The notes below the pieces were generated by a model. It saw nothing but the letters and a program-made list of their open reading frames with translations, searched no databases and was not told where the DNA came from. Positions 16,952 through 26,336 of a stretch of 64,000 bases of DNA are shown piece by piece (positions within the stretch are counted from its first letter, which is position 1; each line of letters opens with the position of its first letter). Position numbers and translations under genes: made by a program. This DNA is from Candidatus Denitrolinea symbiosum (GTDB taxonomy: Bacteria > Chloroflexota > Anaerolineae > Anaerolineales > Villigracilaceae), in NCBI GenBank assembly GCA_017312345.1, contig BLAA01000001.1:3038001-3102000 (forward strand). Reading direction: 5' to 3'.

Positions 16952-19264
16952 ATGACCCGCTGGCTCGATCCTCCCATCCTCGACATCCCCGCCGCGTTCG
17001 CGGACCTGCCCCCGCTTCTCGCGCGGACCCTCGTCCGGCGCGGCCTCACGGACGTTTCCGCCGCCCGCGCGTTCCTCCATCCCGAAGAACTCCCGCCGAC
17101 GCCGTATCCCAACCTCGAACGCGCCCCGGACGGTTCCTCGCGCGGCGGCATCGACGCGGCCGTCGCGCGCGTCAACCTGGCTGCGCGCAGGGGCGAGACC
17201 ATCTGCGTTTGGGGCGACTTCGACGTGGACGGACAGACCTCGACCGCGCTGCTCGTCCAAACGTTGCGCGGCATTGGAGCGAAGGTTGTGTACTACATCC
17301 CGATCCGCGGCAAGGAGAGTCACGGCGTCCACGTGGAGAGTCTCAAGCCCATCATTGACAACGGCGCGACGCTCGTCGTCACCTGCGACACGGGCGTCAC
17401 CGCGCACGCGGCGATTGACTACGCCAACTCGCGCGGCGTGGACGTGGTCGTCACCGACCATCACGACCTGGGAGAAACGCTCCCCAACGCGACGGCCGTC
17501 GTCAACCCGAAGATGCTGCCCGAGGATCATCCGCTGGCAAACCTGGCGGGCGTGGGCGTGGCGTATAAACTGGCGGAAGCGCTTCTGAACGCGGAAGGCG
17601 GAAGGCAGAACGCAGACAATACAGAATTGCTGGATTTAGTCGCGCTCGGCCTCATCGCCGACGTTGCCCTACTCAAAGGCGAGACACGTTCGCTGGCGCA
17701 AAGAGGAATCCAAAAACTGCGCGAGACGAAACGTCTTGGCTTGCGCGTGATGGCGGACCTGGCCGGCGCGAGCATGGACACGCTCACCGAGGAGACCATC
17801 GGCTTCACGTTCGCGCCGCGGCTGAACGCGCTGGGGCGGCTGGGCGACGCGAATCCCGCAGTGGAATTGCTGCTCACCAGCGACCCGCCGCGGGCGCGCG
17901 TCCTTGCCGCGCAGATCGAGGGACTAAACGCGCAGCGGCGGATGTTGACCAGCCAGGTCCACGCGTCGGCGGAGGCAAAGCTGCGCGCCGAACCCGCGCT
18001 GCTGGACGGACCCGTCATCGTGTTGTCGCATCCCGACTGGCCCGGCGGCGTGGTGGGGATCGTGGCGAACAAACTGGCGGAGCGTTACCGAAAACCCGCC
18101 ATCCTGCTCAGCGAATCGGACGATGGAATCTTGCGCGGATCGGCGCGCTCGGTGGAGGGACTGCACATCACGGAGGCCATCGCGTCGCAGAAGGAAATCC
18201 TGCTCGGATTCGGCGGGCATCCGATGGCGGCAGGGATGTCGCTGGAGGCGCCGAAGTTGGCGGAATTCCGCCGCGGGTTGGGAAAAGCCGTCGAAGGGCA
18301 ACTCGGCTCGAAGGTCCGCGAGGAAGCGGAATTGCAGATCGACGCGTGGGTCGCGCTCGACGAGGTCACGCTCGAATTGGCGGACCAGTTGGAGAGTCTG
18401 GCGCCGTTCGGCGCGGGGAATCCCGAATTGACGCTGGCGACGCGCGGGGTCGTCTTTAAGTCCGCGACGGAGATCGGGAAAACGAAGGAGCATCTGCGGC
18501 TGAACGTGGAGGACGAAAACGGGACGGCGCAGTCGCTTTTGTGGTGGGGCGGCGCGGGCGAAGCGCTGCCCGAGGCGGGAAGCAAAATTGACGTGGCATA
18601 TTCACTGCGCGGCAGTTCGTTCCGCGGGCAGAGACAGGCGAACCTGCAATTCCAGGCGTTCCGCGTGGTGGAGGAGGCGCCAGTAGAGATCAGAGAGCAG
18701 AGAGCAGAGGTTAGAGATTGGAGATTGCAAACGTTGAACATTGAACGCCTGACGCCAAACGTTCTGGTCTGGGCGGAGGGGGAGGAGCGCTCAAGAGGCA
18801 GATCGCGTTTCGAGTTGCATCAGGCGGACGAGTTCGCCATCTACACCACTCCCCCATCGCCGGCAGAATTGCGGAAGGCGCTGGAGGTCGTAAATCCCAA
18901 AACAGTGTATGTGTTCGCGCAATCTCCAGCCGAGACGAAACCCGAAGAATTTTTAAGCCGGCTCGCGGGCCTGTGCAAGTATGCGCTCAAAGCGCTCGAA
19001 GGCAAAACCAAAGTCCAGGATCTCGCGGGCGCGATGGCTTCACGCGAGAGCGCGGTACAGGTTGGGTTGGAATGGCTGGCGGCGGGAGGTCATTTGAGCG
19101 TGACGGTGGAAGAGGACGACGTCGCGTTGTCGAATGAAAAGCGGGAGAAGAATCCGTATTTGCAGGCCGAGTTGTTCGTGGCGCTGCGCGGGATCCTGAA
19201 CGAGACGTCCGCGTATCGGAAGTATTTTGCGACGGTGGAGAATGTGGGGGGACTATTGAAATAA
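16952..19264 (+). CDS. recJ: Single-stranded-DNA-specific exonuclease RecJ
   Basis: 5'-3' exonuclease of DNA repair and recombination, cytoplasmic. It has 770 residues. DHH-family motifs are clear: VWGDFDVDGQTSTALL (about 87-102), VTCDTGV, VVTDHHDLGE (about 168-177), then the DHHA1 part ending with VLSHPDWPGGVVGIVANKL and GFGGHPMAAGMSL. An OB-like domain follows (about 450-570). About 21 residues (roughly 578-599) are encoded by a heptanucleotide array between the OB domain and a C-terminal extension of about 170 residues that I do not recognise. The N-terminus fits the ATG at 16952. Confidence 0.94.
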   Translation: MTRWLDPPILDIPAAFADLPPLLARTLVRRGLTDVSAARAFLHPEELPPTPYPNLERAPDGSSRGGIDAAVARVNLAARRGETICVWGDFDVDGQTSTALLVQTLRGIGAKVVYYIPIRGKESHGVHVESLKPIIDNGATLVVTCDTGVTAHAAIDYANSRGVDVVVTDHHDLGETLPNATAVVNPKMLPEDHPLANLAGVGVAYKLAEALLNAEGGRQNADNTELLDLVALGLIADVALLKGETRSLAQRGIQKLRETKRLGLRVMADLAGASMDTLTEETIGFTFAPRLNALGRLGDANPAVELLLTSDPPRARVLAAQIEGLNAQRRMLTSQVHASAEAKLRAEPALLDGPVIVLSHPDWPGGVVGIVANKLAERYRKPAILLSESDDGILRGSARSVEGLHITEAIASQKEILLGFGGHPMAAGMSLEAPKLAEFRRGLGKAVEGQLGSKVREEAELQIDAWVALDEVTLELADQLESLAPFGAGNPELTLATRGVVFKSATEIGKTKEHLRLNVEDENGTAQSLLWWGGAGEALPEAGSKIDVAYSLRGSSFRGQRQANLQFQAFRVVEEAPVEIREQRAEVRDWRLQTLNIERLTPNVLVWAEGEERSRGRSRFELHQADEFAIYTTPPSPAELRKALEVVNPKTVYVFAQSPAETKPEEFLSRLAGLCKYALKALEGKTKVQDLAGAMASRESAVQVGLEWLAAGGHLSVTVEEDDVALSNEKREKNPYLQAELFVALRGILNETSAYRKYFATVENVGGLLK
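18685..18747. repeat. Heptanucleotide array inside recJ
   Basis: Nine in-phase 7-mers (AGAGATC, AGAGAGC twice, AGAGGTT, AGAGATT, GGAGATT, GCAAACG, TTGAACA, TTGAACG) make 63 bp, exactly 21 codons, so the reading frame is preserved. The encoded segment is a linker between domains. Confidence 0.8.
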
Positions 19265-19313
19265 AGCGGCGTCTCGTCTTCAAAGACGACGATAAAGAGA
19301 TTACAATGACGCC

Positions 19314-19748
19314 ATGAGAAGACAACTTCCCTATCACGGCTGGTGTTTCGTGTGCGGACACGAAAATCCGCACAGCATCGGTATGGCCTGGTGGGTGGAG
19401 GAGGACGGACGCCTCACCGCGGAACGCGCCCTCGGTCTCGCCCAACAGGGGCCGCCCGGCTTCGCCCACGGAGGCGCGTCCGCGGCCATCCTCGACGAGG
19501 CGATGGGTCTCGTCGTCTGGGCGGCGGGACATAAAGTGGCGGCGGTCAACCTGGAGATCAACTACCACAAACCCGTCCCGCTCGACCAAACCCTCCGCGT
19601 GGAGGCGCGCATCGTCGAACACGACGAGCGGAAATTGTTTTCGACGGGCGAGATCAGCCTCCCCGACGGGACGGTGGCCGTCAGCGGGCGCGGCATCTAC
19701 GTTATCGCGCCCAAGTTGTTCGAGAATGTGAAGTTGGAAAAAGAATAG
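19314..19748 (+). CDS. Hotdog-fold thioesterase (PaaI/4HBT type)
   Basis: A 144-residue cytoplasmic enzyme expected to hydrolyse acyl-CoA thioesters. The family pattern is visible: GPPGFAHGGASAAILDEAMGL (about 43-63) with HGG...DE at the usual catalytic position, and AVNLEINYHKPVP (about 77-89). The substrate cannot be told from sequence. A TACAAT box ends 6 nt before the ATG and no Shine-Dalgarno is seen, so it may be leaderless. It stands alone between recJ and a lipoprotein gene. Confidence 0.85.
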   Translation: MRRQLPYHGWCFVCGHENPHSIGMAWWVEEDGRLTAERALGLAQQGPPGFAHGGASAAILDEAMGLVVWAAGHKVAAVNLEINYHKPVPLDQTLRVEARIVEHDERKLFSTGEISLPDGTVAVSGRGIYVIAPKLFENVKLEKE

Positions 19749-19846
19749 GCCGCTTGTAAAAGCGCGCAATACGCCTTCATTGAGAGGATGGACGGGGGAA
19801 CTATTTCCGCCAACGGGCGTCCTCGAATCAAACTCTGGAGGTCGCC

Positions 19847-20374
19847 ATGAAACAAATCCCCTTTATATTACTTGCCCTGGCCCTGCTCGCCGCGGCCTGC
19901 GCTCCCGCCGAAAAATCGGCGAAAGACGATTCGCCGCAAAGCGCGCTCCTGCCCACCGAGGCGCCGATCGCCCTGCAACCGACCGCGAACGCTCCCATGC
20001 CCGACCGCTACCCTGTCGTCACTCCCCTGCCCCAAAAGACGGACAACACCATCCCGCGCCGCGCCGACCAGACGCTGGATGCGGTCTACCTCGATTCCGT
20101 CAACCTGCTGGCGATGGAAAGTTTCCCGCCCCAGTTCAGCCTCGAAGTGATGGGCAACCTTCCCACGCCATGCCACCAACTGGTCTATGAAGTCCATCCG
20201 CCCGACGAGGCCAACAAGATCGTTGTGGACGTCAACGCGCTGGGCAGCGTAAACGCGATGTGTACGGAAGTTCTCCAGCCCTTCTCGGCGGTCATTCCGC
20301 TGGGAAGTTTCCCGGAGGGACATTACACGGTCTGGATCAACGGCGCGCAGGCAGCGGAGTTTGACGGAAGATGA
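19847..20374 (+). CDS. Hypothetical lipoprotein
   Basis: A 175-residue exported protein with a clear lipobox (ALALLAAACAPAEK; Cys near residue 18) and then a low-complexity linker rich in Pro, Ala and Ser. The C-terminal 100 residues contain the segment PTPCHQLVYEVHPPDEANKIVVDVN and two cysteines (positions near 116 and 144), suggesting a small extracytoplasmic beta domain with a disulfide. GGAGG lies six bases before the ATG. I do not recognise the family and see no functional link to the neighbours. Confidence 0.75.
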   Translation: MKQIPFILLALALLAAACAPAEKSAKDDSPQSALLPTEAPIALQPTANAPMPDRYPVVTPLPQKTDNTIPRRADQTLDAVYLDSVNLLAMESFPPQFSLEVMGNLPTPCHQLVYEVHPPDEANKIVVDVNALGSVNAMCTEVLQPFSAVIPLGSFPEGHYTVWINGAQAAEFDGR

Positions 20375-20511
20375 GCGGAAATCATCGGCATCTTTTTTCT
20401 GCCGCGAATGACGCGAATTCCACGAAAAATCATGAAAAGTTCGCGCACATTCGTGAAATTCGCGGCCAGAAATTTCATTTCCGAAAAAGTTGATTCGACC
20501 GCTCGCGCAAG

Positions 20512-21009
20512 TCATTCCGATGTTAAGCTGGGCGCGCGTCGGCTCACCTTCGCGAACCTGGCGTTCGTCAACTTCGCGAGCGCCTCGACGCCCAACTTGA
20601 TATTCAGTCCGCGCTGGCCGCCGGAGACGTGGATCTCCCCCAACGTTTGCGCGGACGAGTCGATCACCACCTGGAAGCCCTTATTGACCAGCGCCAGCGG
20701 AGAAATTCCGCCCGCCTGTAGCCCCGTCAACCGCTCGGCTTCGCGCTCGGTCGGCAGGCGCGCTTTCTTCTCGCCAAGCGCGGCGGCCAACAGTTTTAAG
20801 TCCACTTCGGAATCGCCGGGGACCACGACGAGCAGGGGCTTGCGCGGCCGCTCGCGGACGACGACGATCGTCTTGAAGACCGAGTCCGGCTCCACGTTCA
20901 GGAAACGGGCCGTTTCGAGCGCGCCGAGTTTTTCGGCGGGAGTCTCGCAGGCCGTGTAGGGAATCCGCCGCGCGTCCAGCAGGCGGGTCACGTTATTGAC
21001 AATGGACAT
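20512..21009 (-). CDS. YbaK/EbsC-type aminoacyl-tRNA deacylase
   Basis: A 165-residue editing enzyme that hydrolyses mischarged aminoacyl-tRNA, classically Cys-tRNA(Pro). The family signatures are present: ARRIPYTACETPAE at the N-terminus, SVFKTIVVV with the conserved Lys (about 47-49), LVVVPGDSEVDLKLLA, TGLQAGGISPLAL and FQVVIDSSA. The frame runs up to 21030, but ATG 21009 has GGGAG five bases upstream and matches the family start. It is transcribed divergently from the cNMP-binding gene with 51 bp between starts. Confidence 0.9.
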   Translation of the reverse strand: MSIVNNVTRLLDARRIPYTACETPAEKLGALETARFLNVEPDSVFKTIVVVRERPRKPLLVVVPGDSEVDLKLLAAALGEKKARLPTEREAERLTGLQAGGISPLALVNKGFQVVIDSSAQTLGEIHVSGGQRGLNIKLGVEALAKLTNARFAKVSRRAPSLTSE

Positions 21010-21060
21010 TTTTTCTCCCATGCAATACAATGAGTTAATTCTACATCAAGAGGAGGCAGA

Positions 21061-21513
21061 ATGATCACCAAGGAATCGCTGGCTGATTTTGAATTGTTCA
21101 AAGGGGTCGAAATGGACGCGCTCGAGGAGATCGCCCACCTGTGCGAGGACGTCTTCGTGGCGAAGGATGGGTACGTCTTCCGCGAGGGCGAAACGGCCGA
21201 CAAACTCCACCTGCTCGTGCAGGGAAGCATCGCCCTGCGCGTCAACCTGACCTCGCGGCCGCAGGCGATCACCGTCAGCATCGTCAGCCGCCCGCACCAA
21301 ACCCTCGGCTGGTCGGGGATCGTCGCCCCTCATCATTACACCGCCTCGGCCTACTGCGAGGAAGACAGTCACCTGATCGCCATCCCGGCCGACAAGTTCC
21401 TGCAAACGCTGGCGGCGCGTCCCGAAGCGGGCTTCAAGATCATGCTGCGCATCACCGAGATCATCTCGGACCGATTGAGGAACAGCCGCCAGGCGTTGTT
21501 GAAAACGCTGTAA
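21061..21513 (+). CDS. Cyclic nucleotide-binding domain protein without output domain
   Basis: A 150-residue single cNMP-binding beta-roll (LFKGVEMDALEEIAHLCED, YVFREGETADKLHLLVQGSIAL, IAIPADKFLQTL) with a short C-terminal helix. No HTH or kinase domain is attached, so it is not a CRP-type regulator by itself. GGAGG lies five bases upstream of the ATG. It is separated from relA by a strong hairpin. Its partner is unknown. Confidence 0.82.
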   Translation: MITKESLADFELFKGVEMDALEEIAHLCEDVFVAKDGYVFREGETADKLHLLVQGSIALRVNLTSRPQAITVSIVSRPHQTLGWSGIVAPHHYTASAYCEEDSHLIAIPADKFLQTLAARPEAGFKIMLRITEIISDRLRNSRQALLKTL

Positions 21514-21535
21514 GTTTCAACCCCTGTCGTTTCCC

Positions 21536-21569
21536 AGCAACCAGGTTTCCGCAACGAAACCTGGTTGCT
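21536..21569 (+). terminator. Strong hairpin between the cNMP-binding gene and relA
   Basis: A perfect 14-bp inverted repeat (21536-21549 and 21556-21569) with a 6-nt loop. It lacks a good T-run on the plus strand, so termination is likely but not certain. Confidence 0.5.
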
Positions 21570-21590
21570 GGTTTGCGTTACAATAATCCC

Positions 21591-23810
21591 ATGCCAGCCA
21601 CATCCGCCCTCACCGGCATTGAAGACCTGATCGAGGCGCTCCCCGAATCATATTCCATCGCGGAGCGCGAACTCATCCAGCGCGCCTACCGCGTGGCCGA
21701 GGAAGCGCACCGCGGACAGAAGCGCGTTTCAGGCGAGCCGTACGTGTCGCACTGCGTGGCGGTGGCGCGCATCCTGGTGGACCTCTCCGTCCCGCCCGAG
21801 GCCGTGGCCGCGGGATTGCTCCACGATACGGTGGAAGACACTTCCCTGACGCTGGAAGACATCCGCCTCGATTTTGGGGAGACGATCGCCATGCTGGTGG
21901 ACGGCGTCACCAAACTGACGAAGCTGCCCCGCGTCTCGCGCAGCGACCAACATGCCGGCCCGGGCGACGGCGGCCCCGAAGACGAGGAGGCCGCGGCGGA
22001 ACGTCTCCGCGCCAGCAAGCAGGATCTGGCTACGGAAACCCTCCGAAAAACCTTCCTGGCCATGGGCGAAGACGTGCGCGTGGTGCTGATTAAACTGGCC
22101 GACCGCCTGCACAACATGCGCACGCTCGGTCACATGCCGGAAGCCAAACGCAAGCGCATCTCCCAGCAGACCATGGACGTGTTTGCGCCGCTGGCCAGCC
22201 GGCTCGGCATCTGGCAGATGAAGTGGGAACTCGAAGACCTGGCGTTCAGTTACCTCAACCCCCAAAAATACAAAGAGATCGCCGAACAACTCGCCGAGCG
22301 TCGACCCGACCGCGAGGCCAGCATCGCGACCATCATCGAAACCATCCGCAAGCTGCTCGAACGGCACAACATCCATGCCGAGGTAAGCGGGCGCCCCAAG
22401 CACATCTATTCCATCTATAAAAAGATGATCCGCAAAGACAAGCCCTTCGAGCTGGTGCGCGACATCCGCGCCGTGCGCCTCATCGTCCCCGACATTCAGG
22501 CGTGTTACGCGACGATGGGCTTGATCCACACCTCGTGGCGTCCGCTTTCGGGCGAATTCGACGACTACATCGCCGCGCCCAAAGACAACTATTACCAGTC
22601 CCTGCATACGGCCGTCATCTTCGACGACGGAAAACCGGTCGAGGTGCAGATCCGCACGCCCGAAATGGACCAAAACGCGGAGCTGGGCATTGCCGCGCAT
22701 TGGCGTTATAAGGAGGGCAAGAGCCGCGACCTGGCCTTCGAGCAGCACGTCAACTGGCTGCGCGCCATGATGGACTGGAAACACGACGTGGACGACGCCC
22801 AGGAATTCGTGGACGGGATGAGGTCCGACGTGTTCCAGGACCGCGTCTACGTCTTCACGCCCAAGGGCGATATCATCGACCTGCCGGCCGGCTCCACGCC
22901 GATCGACTTCGCCTACCATGTCCACACCGATATCGGCCACCGCTGCCGCGGCGCCAGGGTGAACGGGAAACTCGTCCCGTTGGACCAGGTTTTGAAGACC
23001 AGCGACCAGGTCGAGGTCCTGACCGGGAAGCGAGGCGGGCCCAGCCGCGACTGGCTGAACGTCAACCTCGGGCTTGTCCGCACGCAGCGGGCGCGGTCGA
23101 AGATCCGCGCCTGGTTCAAGAAGGAAGATCACGAGAAAAACTTGTCTTCGGGACGCGAACTGCTGGAGCGCGAACTCCAGCGGCTGGGGATGGGCGACAC
23201 CAACTTCGAGCGCCTGGCGCGCAGTCTCGGCTACAAACAGCCCGATGAGATGTTCGTGGACCTCGGCTGCGGCGACCTGTCTTTGGCCCGCATCGTCAAC
23301 CTGCTGTCTGAATCGCAGGCCGGCGCGGACCTGTTGACGGCGGCCGCGCCGACGAGCGAGGCGGTCGCCACCGAGTCGATCAACGTGGTGGGGTTGAAGG
23401 GGCTGCTGACCACGATCGCAAAATGCTGCCACCCGACGCAGGGCGACCAGATCATCGGGTTCATCACGCGCGGACGCGGCGTCTCCATCCACCGGCAGGA
23501 TTGTCCCAACATCCTGCGCGTGGTGGACCGCGACCGGTTGGTGCGCGTTTCGTGGGGCGAACACGTACGGACGTATTCCGTCCCGATCAGGATCACAGCC
23601 TACGACCGGACGGGATTGATGGGCGACATTTCAAATTTGCTGAACAGCGAGGACGTGAACATCGTGGACGTGGGGGTCAAGGTGGCGCACAGCATGGCCG
23701 ACCTGCGCCTGGTGGTGGAAGTGAAAGACGTCAAACAGTTGAGCAGAATTTTGACGAGAATCGAAAATATCCCCAATGTGCTGGAAGCGCAAAGGGTGAA
23801 GCCGGGGTGA
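21591..23810 (+). CDS. rel: Bifunctional (p)ppGpp synthase/hydrolase RelA/SpoT
   Basis: Stringent response enzyme that makes and degrades (p)ppGpp. It has 739 residues. HD hydrolase domain at about 45-200 (HCVAVARILVD, AAGLLHDTVEDT, LADRLHNMRTL), synthetase at about 240-350 (GRPKHIYSIYKKM, YQSLHTAV, VEVQIRTPEMD), TGS at about 395-455 (VFTPKGDIIDLP) and a C-terminal ACT domain (ITAYDRTGLMGDISNLL). All HD ligands are present, so hydrolysis should be active. The frame continues upstream to 21141 through the previous gene, but ATG 21591 is preceded at 6 nt by a TACAAT box and starts the conserved N-terminus. Confidence 0.95.
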   Translation: MPATSALTGIEDLIEALPESYSIAERELIQRAYRVAEEAHRGQKRVSGEPYVSHCVAVARILVDLSVPPEAVAAGLLHDTVEDTSLTLEDIRLDFGETIAMLVDGVTKLTKLPRVSRSDQHAGPGDGGPEDEEAAAERLRASKQDLATETLRKTFLAMGEDVRVVLIKLADRLHNMRTLGHMPEAKRKRISQQTMDVFAPLASRLGIWQMKWELEDLAFSYLNPQKYKEIAEQLAERRPDREASIATIIETIRKLLERHNIHAEVSGRPKHIYSIYKKMIRKDKPFELVRDIRAVRLIVPDIQACYATMGLIHTSWRPLSGEFDDYIAAPKDNYYQSLHTAVIFDDGKPVEVQIRTPEMDQNAELGIAAHWRYKEGKSRDLAFEQHVNWLRAMMDWKHDVDDAQEFVDGMRSDVFQDRVYVFTPKGDIIDLPAGSTPIDFAYHVHTDIGHRCRGARVNGKLVPLDQVLKTSDQVEVLTGKRGGPSRDWLNVNLGLVRTQRARSKIRAWFKKEDHEKNLSSGRELLERELQRLGMGDTNFERLARSLGYKQPDEMFVDLGCGDLSLARIVNLLSESQAGADLLTAAAPTSEAVATESINVVGLKGLLTTIAKCCHPTQGDQIIGFITRGRGVSIHRQDCPNILRVVDRDRLVRVSWGEHVRTYSVPIRITAYDRTGLMGDISNLLNSEDVNIVDVGVKVAHSMADLRLVVEVKDVKQLSRILTRIENIPNVLEAQRVKPG

Positions 23811-23833
23811 GCGTTCGGCGCGGACGCGCCCGC

Positions 23834-24481
23834 TTACTTGACGATCTTAAAATTGAAAATATTCGTGCCGAGTTTTTTCTGGAGGGAGATCCACAGCGGC
23901 AAGGCCATCTCCAGGCCGCGCGAGTTGGAGATGTCGCCCAGGTCAATCACCGATTTCCAGCCGAACCATTCGTTTAAAATGCGAGTCGCTTCGGCCTTGG
24001 CTTCGAGATCGTTGCCGCAGATGAACGCGTCGTGCGGACCGTGCAGAAGTTCGGGATGCGCCATCAACTCCACGTTCACGGTGTTGAGCGCCTTGACCAC
24101 CCGCAAAAGCGGATGCGCGCGCTGGATCTGCTCGCCGAGCGAATCGACGTTGCAGACGGTCAGGGTCGGCGGCATACCGCGCGAGAAATCGAGCGGGTTG
24201 GCCAGGTCAACGAGGATCTTGCCGTTAAGATCGGAGCGCCGGGGAAATTCGAGAGCGGACAGCGACCCCCTGCCCGCAGTGCAGTTGAACAGGATCTCGC
24301 CGAAGGCGGCCGCCTCCGCGAAGGTTCCGTGCGAGGCGAGTTGTCCACGCGACCTGACCCAGGCGCGCGCGTTCTCGTTGGCGGCGGAACGCGAACCCAT
24401 CATCACGTTATGTCCCAATTCCACCAGCCGCGAGCCGATGGCCTGTCCAACCATGCCAGTCCCTAAAATGCCGATGTTCAT
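23834..24481 (-). CDS. F420H2/NADP-type oxidoreductase (NpdG-like)
   Basis: A 215-residue Rossmann-fold protein starting with MNIGILGTGMVGQAIGSRL, the dinucleotide-binding loop, and SRSAANENARAW where a phosphate of NADP could bind. It resembles coenzyme F420-dependent NADP reductases and the broader NAD-binding family that includes them; whether it uses F420 cannot be decided from sequence. AGGAGG lies upstream of the ATG. It sits 20 bp downstream of the CBS/cysteine synthase gene on the same strand and converges with relA. Confidence 0.82.
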   Translation of the reverse strand: MNIGILGTGMVGQAIGSRLVELGHNVMMGSRSAANENARAWVRSRGQLASHGTFAEAAAFGEILFNCTAGRGSLSALEFPRRSDLNGKILVDLANPLDFSRGMPPTLTVCNVDSLGEQIQRAHPLLRVVKALNTVNVELMAHPELLHGPHDAFICGNDLEAKAEATRILNEWFGWKSVIDLGDISNSRGLEMALPLWISLQKKLGTNIFNFKIVK

Positions 24482-24501
24482 AGACGAGCCTCCTTATTCG
24501 T

Positions 24502-25917
24502 TTATATTTTACCAGCCACGTAATCCAGGACGTCAATTTTCGTGAGGATGCCGACCGGTCGGCTGTCTTCCACCACGATCAGCGCGAAGCCCGCGGCGAG
24601 CGACGGCATGGCCTGCTCCAGCGAGGTTTCGGGCGGAAAAACCGCGCCCGCGTTCTGCACGAGTTCGTCCATCGGTTCATCGTGACTGTGGCCGGCGTGC
24701 CCCGCCAGCATATGATTTAACACGTCCACTTCCTCGATCAAACCGACGAGCGTCCCGTCCGCGCCGACGACGGGCATTTGCGAAATACTGTGCTGGCGCA
24801 TCACCGTCACCACCCTGCGAATCGAGTCGCCCAACGCGGCGGTCAACAGCATTTTGCCCGGCTTGGCCAGCAGGATATCGCCGAGGGTCATCTCGCCCAG
24901 TTCAGTGGACAGGAAACCGAATTCGCGCATCCATTTGTCGTCGTAAAATTTCGAAAGATAGCGCGAGCCCGAATCGGGGAAGACGACCACCGACAGGCGG
25001 TCGGCTGGCAACTTGCGGCAATATTTCATCGCGCCCGCCAGCGCCGATCCAGAGGAACCGCCCGCGAAGATGCCCTCCTGGCGCACCAACTGCCGCGCCC
25101 ACAAAAAGGACTCGCGGTCGCCGGCGCGCACGATCCAATCCACCACCGACAGGTCTGTAGTGGACGGCAAAAAATCCTCGCCGATACCTTCCACTTTATA
25201 GGTCTTGGGGTACGCGCCCTCCGGGATCGCGCCCCCGTTCTGCCAGATCTCGGTTAGGATGGAGCCTTCGACGTCCACGCCCACAATCTTGATATTCGGG
25301 TTTTTCGACTTGAGATACCGCCCGACGCCGCTGATCGTCCCGCCGGTCCCCATCCCGATGATGACGTCGGTCACGCGGCCTTCGGTCTGTTCCCACAGTT
25401 CGGGCCCGGTCGCCGCCTCGTGCGTCTTCGGATTATCGGGATTGTGATACTGGTTGGCGAGGATGGCGTTCGGCGTCTCGCGAACGAAACGCTTCGCGAC
25501 CTCATAATAGGATTGCGGGTCATCGGGGGTCACCGCCGTCGGCGTGATGACCACCTTCGCGCCGTAGGCGCGCAGGAGCAGGATCTTCTCGTTGCTCATT
25601 TTATCGGGCATGACGAAGATGGTCTTGTATCCTTTCAACGCCGCGGCGATGGCAAGACCGACTCCCGTGTTGCCCGACGTAGCCTCGACGATCGTCCCGC
25701 CCGGAGTCAACTCGCCGCGCTTTTCCGCCTGCTCGACGATGTTGGCCCCGACGCGGTCCTTCACCGAACCGCCGGGGTTCATGAATTCCAGTTTTGCGTA
25801 GAGCGGACCGGGCAGCTCGCGCGCGATGCGTCCGAGGCGGACGAGGGGGGTATGCCCGATCGCGCCGAGAATGGAATCGTAGACACGGGTTTTATTGGAA
25901 GGGGAAAGCGCGGTCAT
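24502..25917 (-). CDS. PLP-dependent cystathionine beta-synthase / CysM-like enzyme with two CBS domains
   Basis: Fold-type II PLP enzyme of 471 residues that makes cystathionine or cysteine from an activated serine. PLP Lys is in MNPGGSVKDRVG (about residue 53), phosphate loop and cofactor contact in EATSGNTGVGLA, GTGGTISGVGRYLK and FAGGSSGSALAG. Residues about 345-470 form a CBS pair that may bind an adenosyl ligand. CBS and CysK/CysM types share these motifs. The nearby MoeZ and CysO-like genes favour a sulfur-carrier-dependent cysteine synthase, as in mycobacterial CysM, but this is inference. AGGAG precedes the ATG. Confidence 0.9.
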   Translation of the reverse strand: MTALSPSNKTRVYDSILGAIGHTPLVRLGRIARELPGPLYAKLEFMNPGGSVKDRVGANIVEQAEKRGELTPGGTIVEATSGNTGVGLAIAAALKGYKTIFVMPDKMSNEKILLLRAYGAKVVITPTAVTPDDPQSYYEVAKRFVRETPNAILANQYHNPDNPKTHEAATGPELWEQTEGRVTDVIIGMGTGGTISGVGRYLKSKNPNIKIVGVDVEGSILTEIWQNGGAIPEGAYPKTYKVEGIGEDFLPSTTDLSVVDWIVRAGDRESFLWARQLVRQEGIFAGGSSGSALAGAMKYCRKLPADRLSVVVFPDSGSRYLSKFYDDKWMREFGFLSTELGEMTLGDILLAKPGKMLLTAALGDSIRRVVTVMRQHSISQMPVVGADGTLVGLIEEVDVLNHMLAGHAGHSHDEPMDELVQNAGAVFPPETSLEQAMPSLAAGFALIVVEDSRPVGILTKIDVLDYVAGKI

Positions 25918-26104
25918 TCAGTCTCCTTTGGCGAGGCTAATTTTAACACGCAATGTATCGAGGTTCTTCAATTTTTTTTAACCGAAATTTTTTAACGCGA
26001 AGGGCCACAACCTCTGGGATCCTCGCGGAGTCGACAAAGGAAAAACGCGTGAAATGAGGGCGCTTTCATCCTGTACCTTTAAGCGTCTGAGATGAAAATA
26101 GAAA

Positions 26105-26156
26105 GGATTCCGCAAGTTCTACTTGCGGCTCTCCTGAAGTAGAACTTCGGGATTCC
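26105..26156. repeat. Inverted repeat with direct GGATTCC ends
   Basis: AAGTTCTACTT (26114-26124) and AAGTAGAACTT (26137-26147) are perfect complements. GGATTCC stands at both outer ends in the same orientation. It may be a small transposable remnant or a hairpin RNA element. Confidence 0.5.
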
Positions 26157-26237
26157 AAATTTTCATCATTCGGGGGGAGCCTCGTTCATGGATACTTTGT
26201 GTTTCTTTATGTTTATGTTGCAAGCGCTTTAACCGTC

Positions 26238-26310
26238 TGTCACTGCGAGCGGAGCAGTCTCCGGTTTGCGAGGAGATTGCTTCAACGCCTTTGGCGTCTC
26301 GCAATGGCGA
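26238..26310. repeat. Dispersed CACTGCGAG...TCGCAATGG repeat
   Basis: The arms (C)ACTGCGAG ... CTCGCAATG are imperfectly inverted around a segment with GAGGAGATTGCTTC. This type of repeat is widespread in Chloroflexota and other bacteria; only one copy is seen here. Confidence 0.45.
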
Positions 26311-26336
26311 TGGAAAGCAAGGCGCTTCGTCCCGCG

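Larger units (their letters stand above)
25918..26336. other. Intergenic region with several repeats
   Basis: 419 bp without a gene. It contains an AT-rich stretch next to the CBS gene promoter (TTAAAAT on the minus strand near 25940), an 11-bp perfect inverted repeat at 26114-26147 and a dispersed GC-rich repeat at 26238-26310. Confidence 0.6.

Noticed and set aside
21141..21590. Upstream extension of rel
   Set aside because: It overlaps the cNMP-binding gene in another frame; the family N-terminus begins at 21591.
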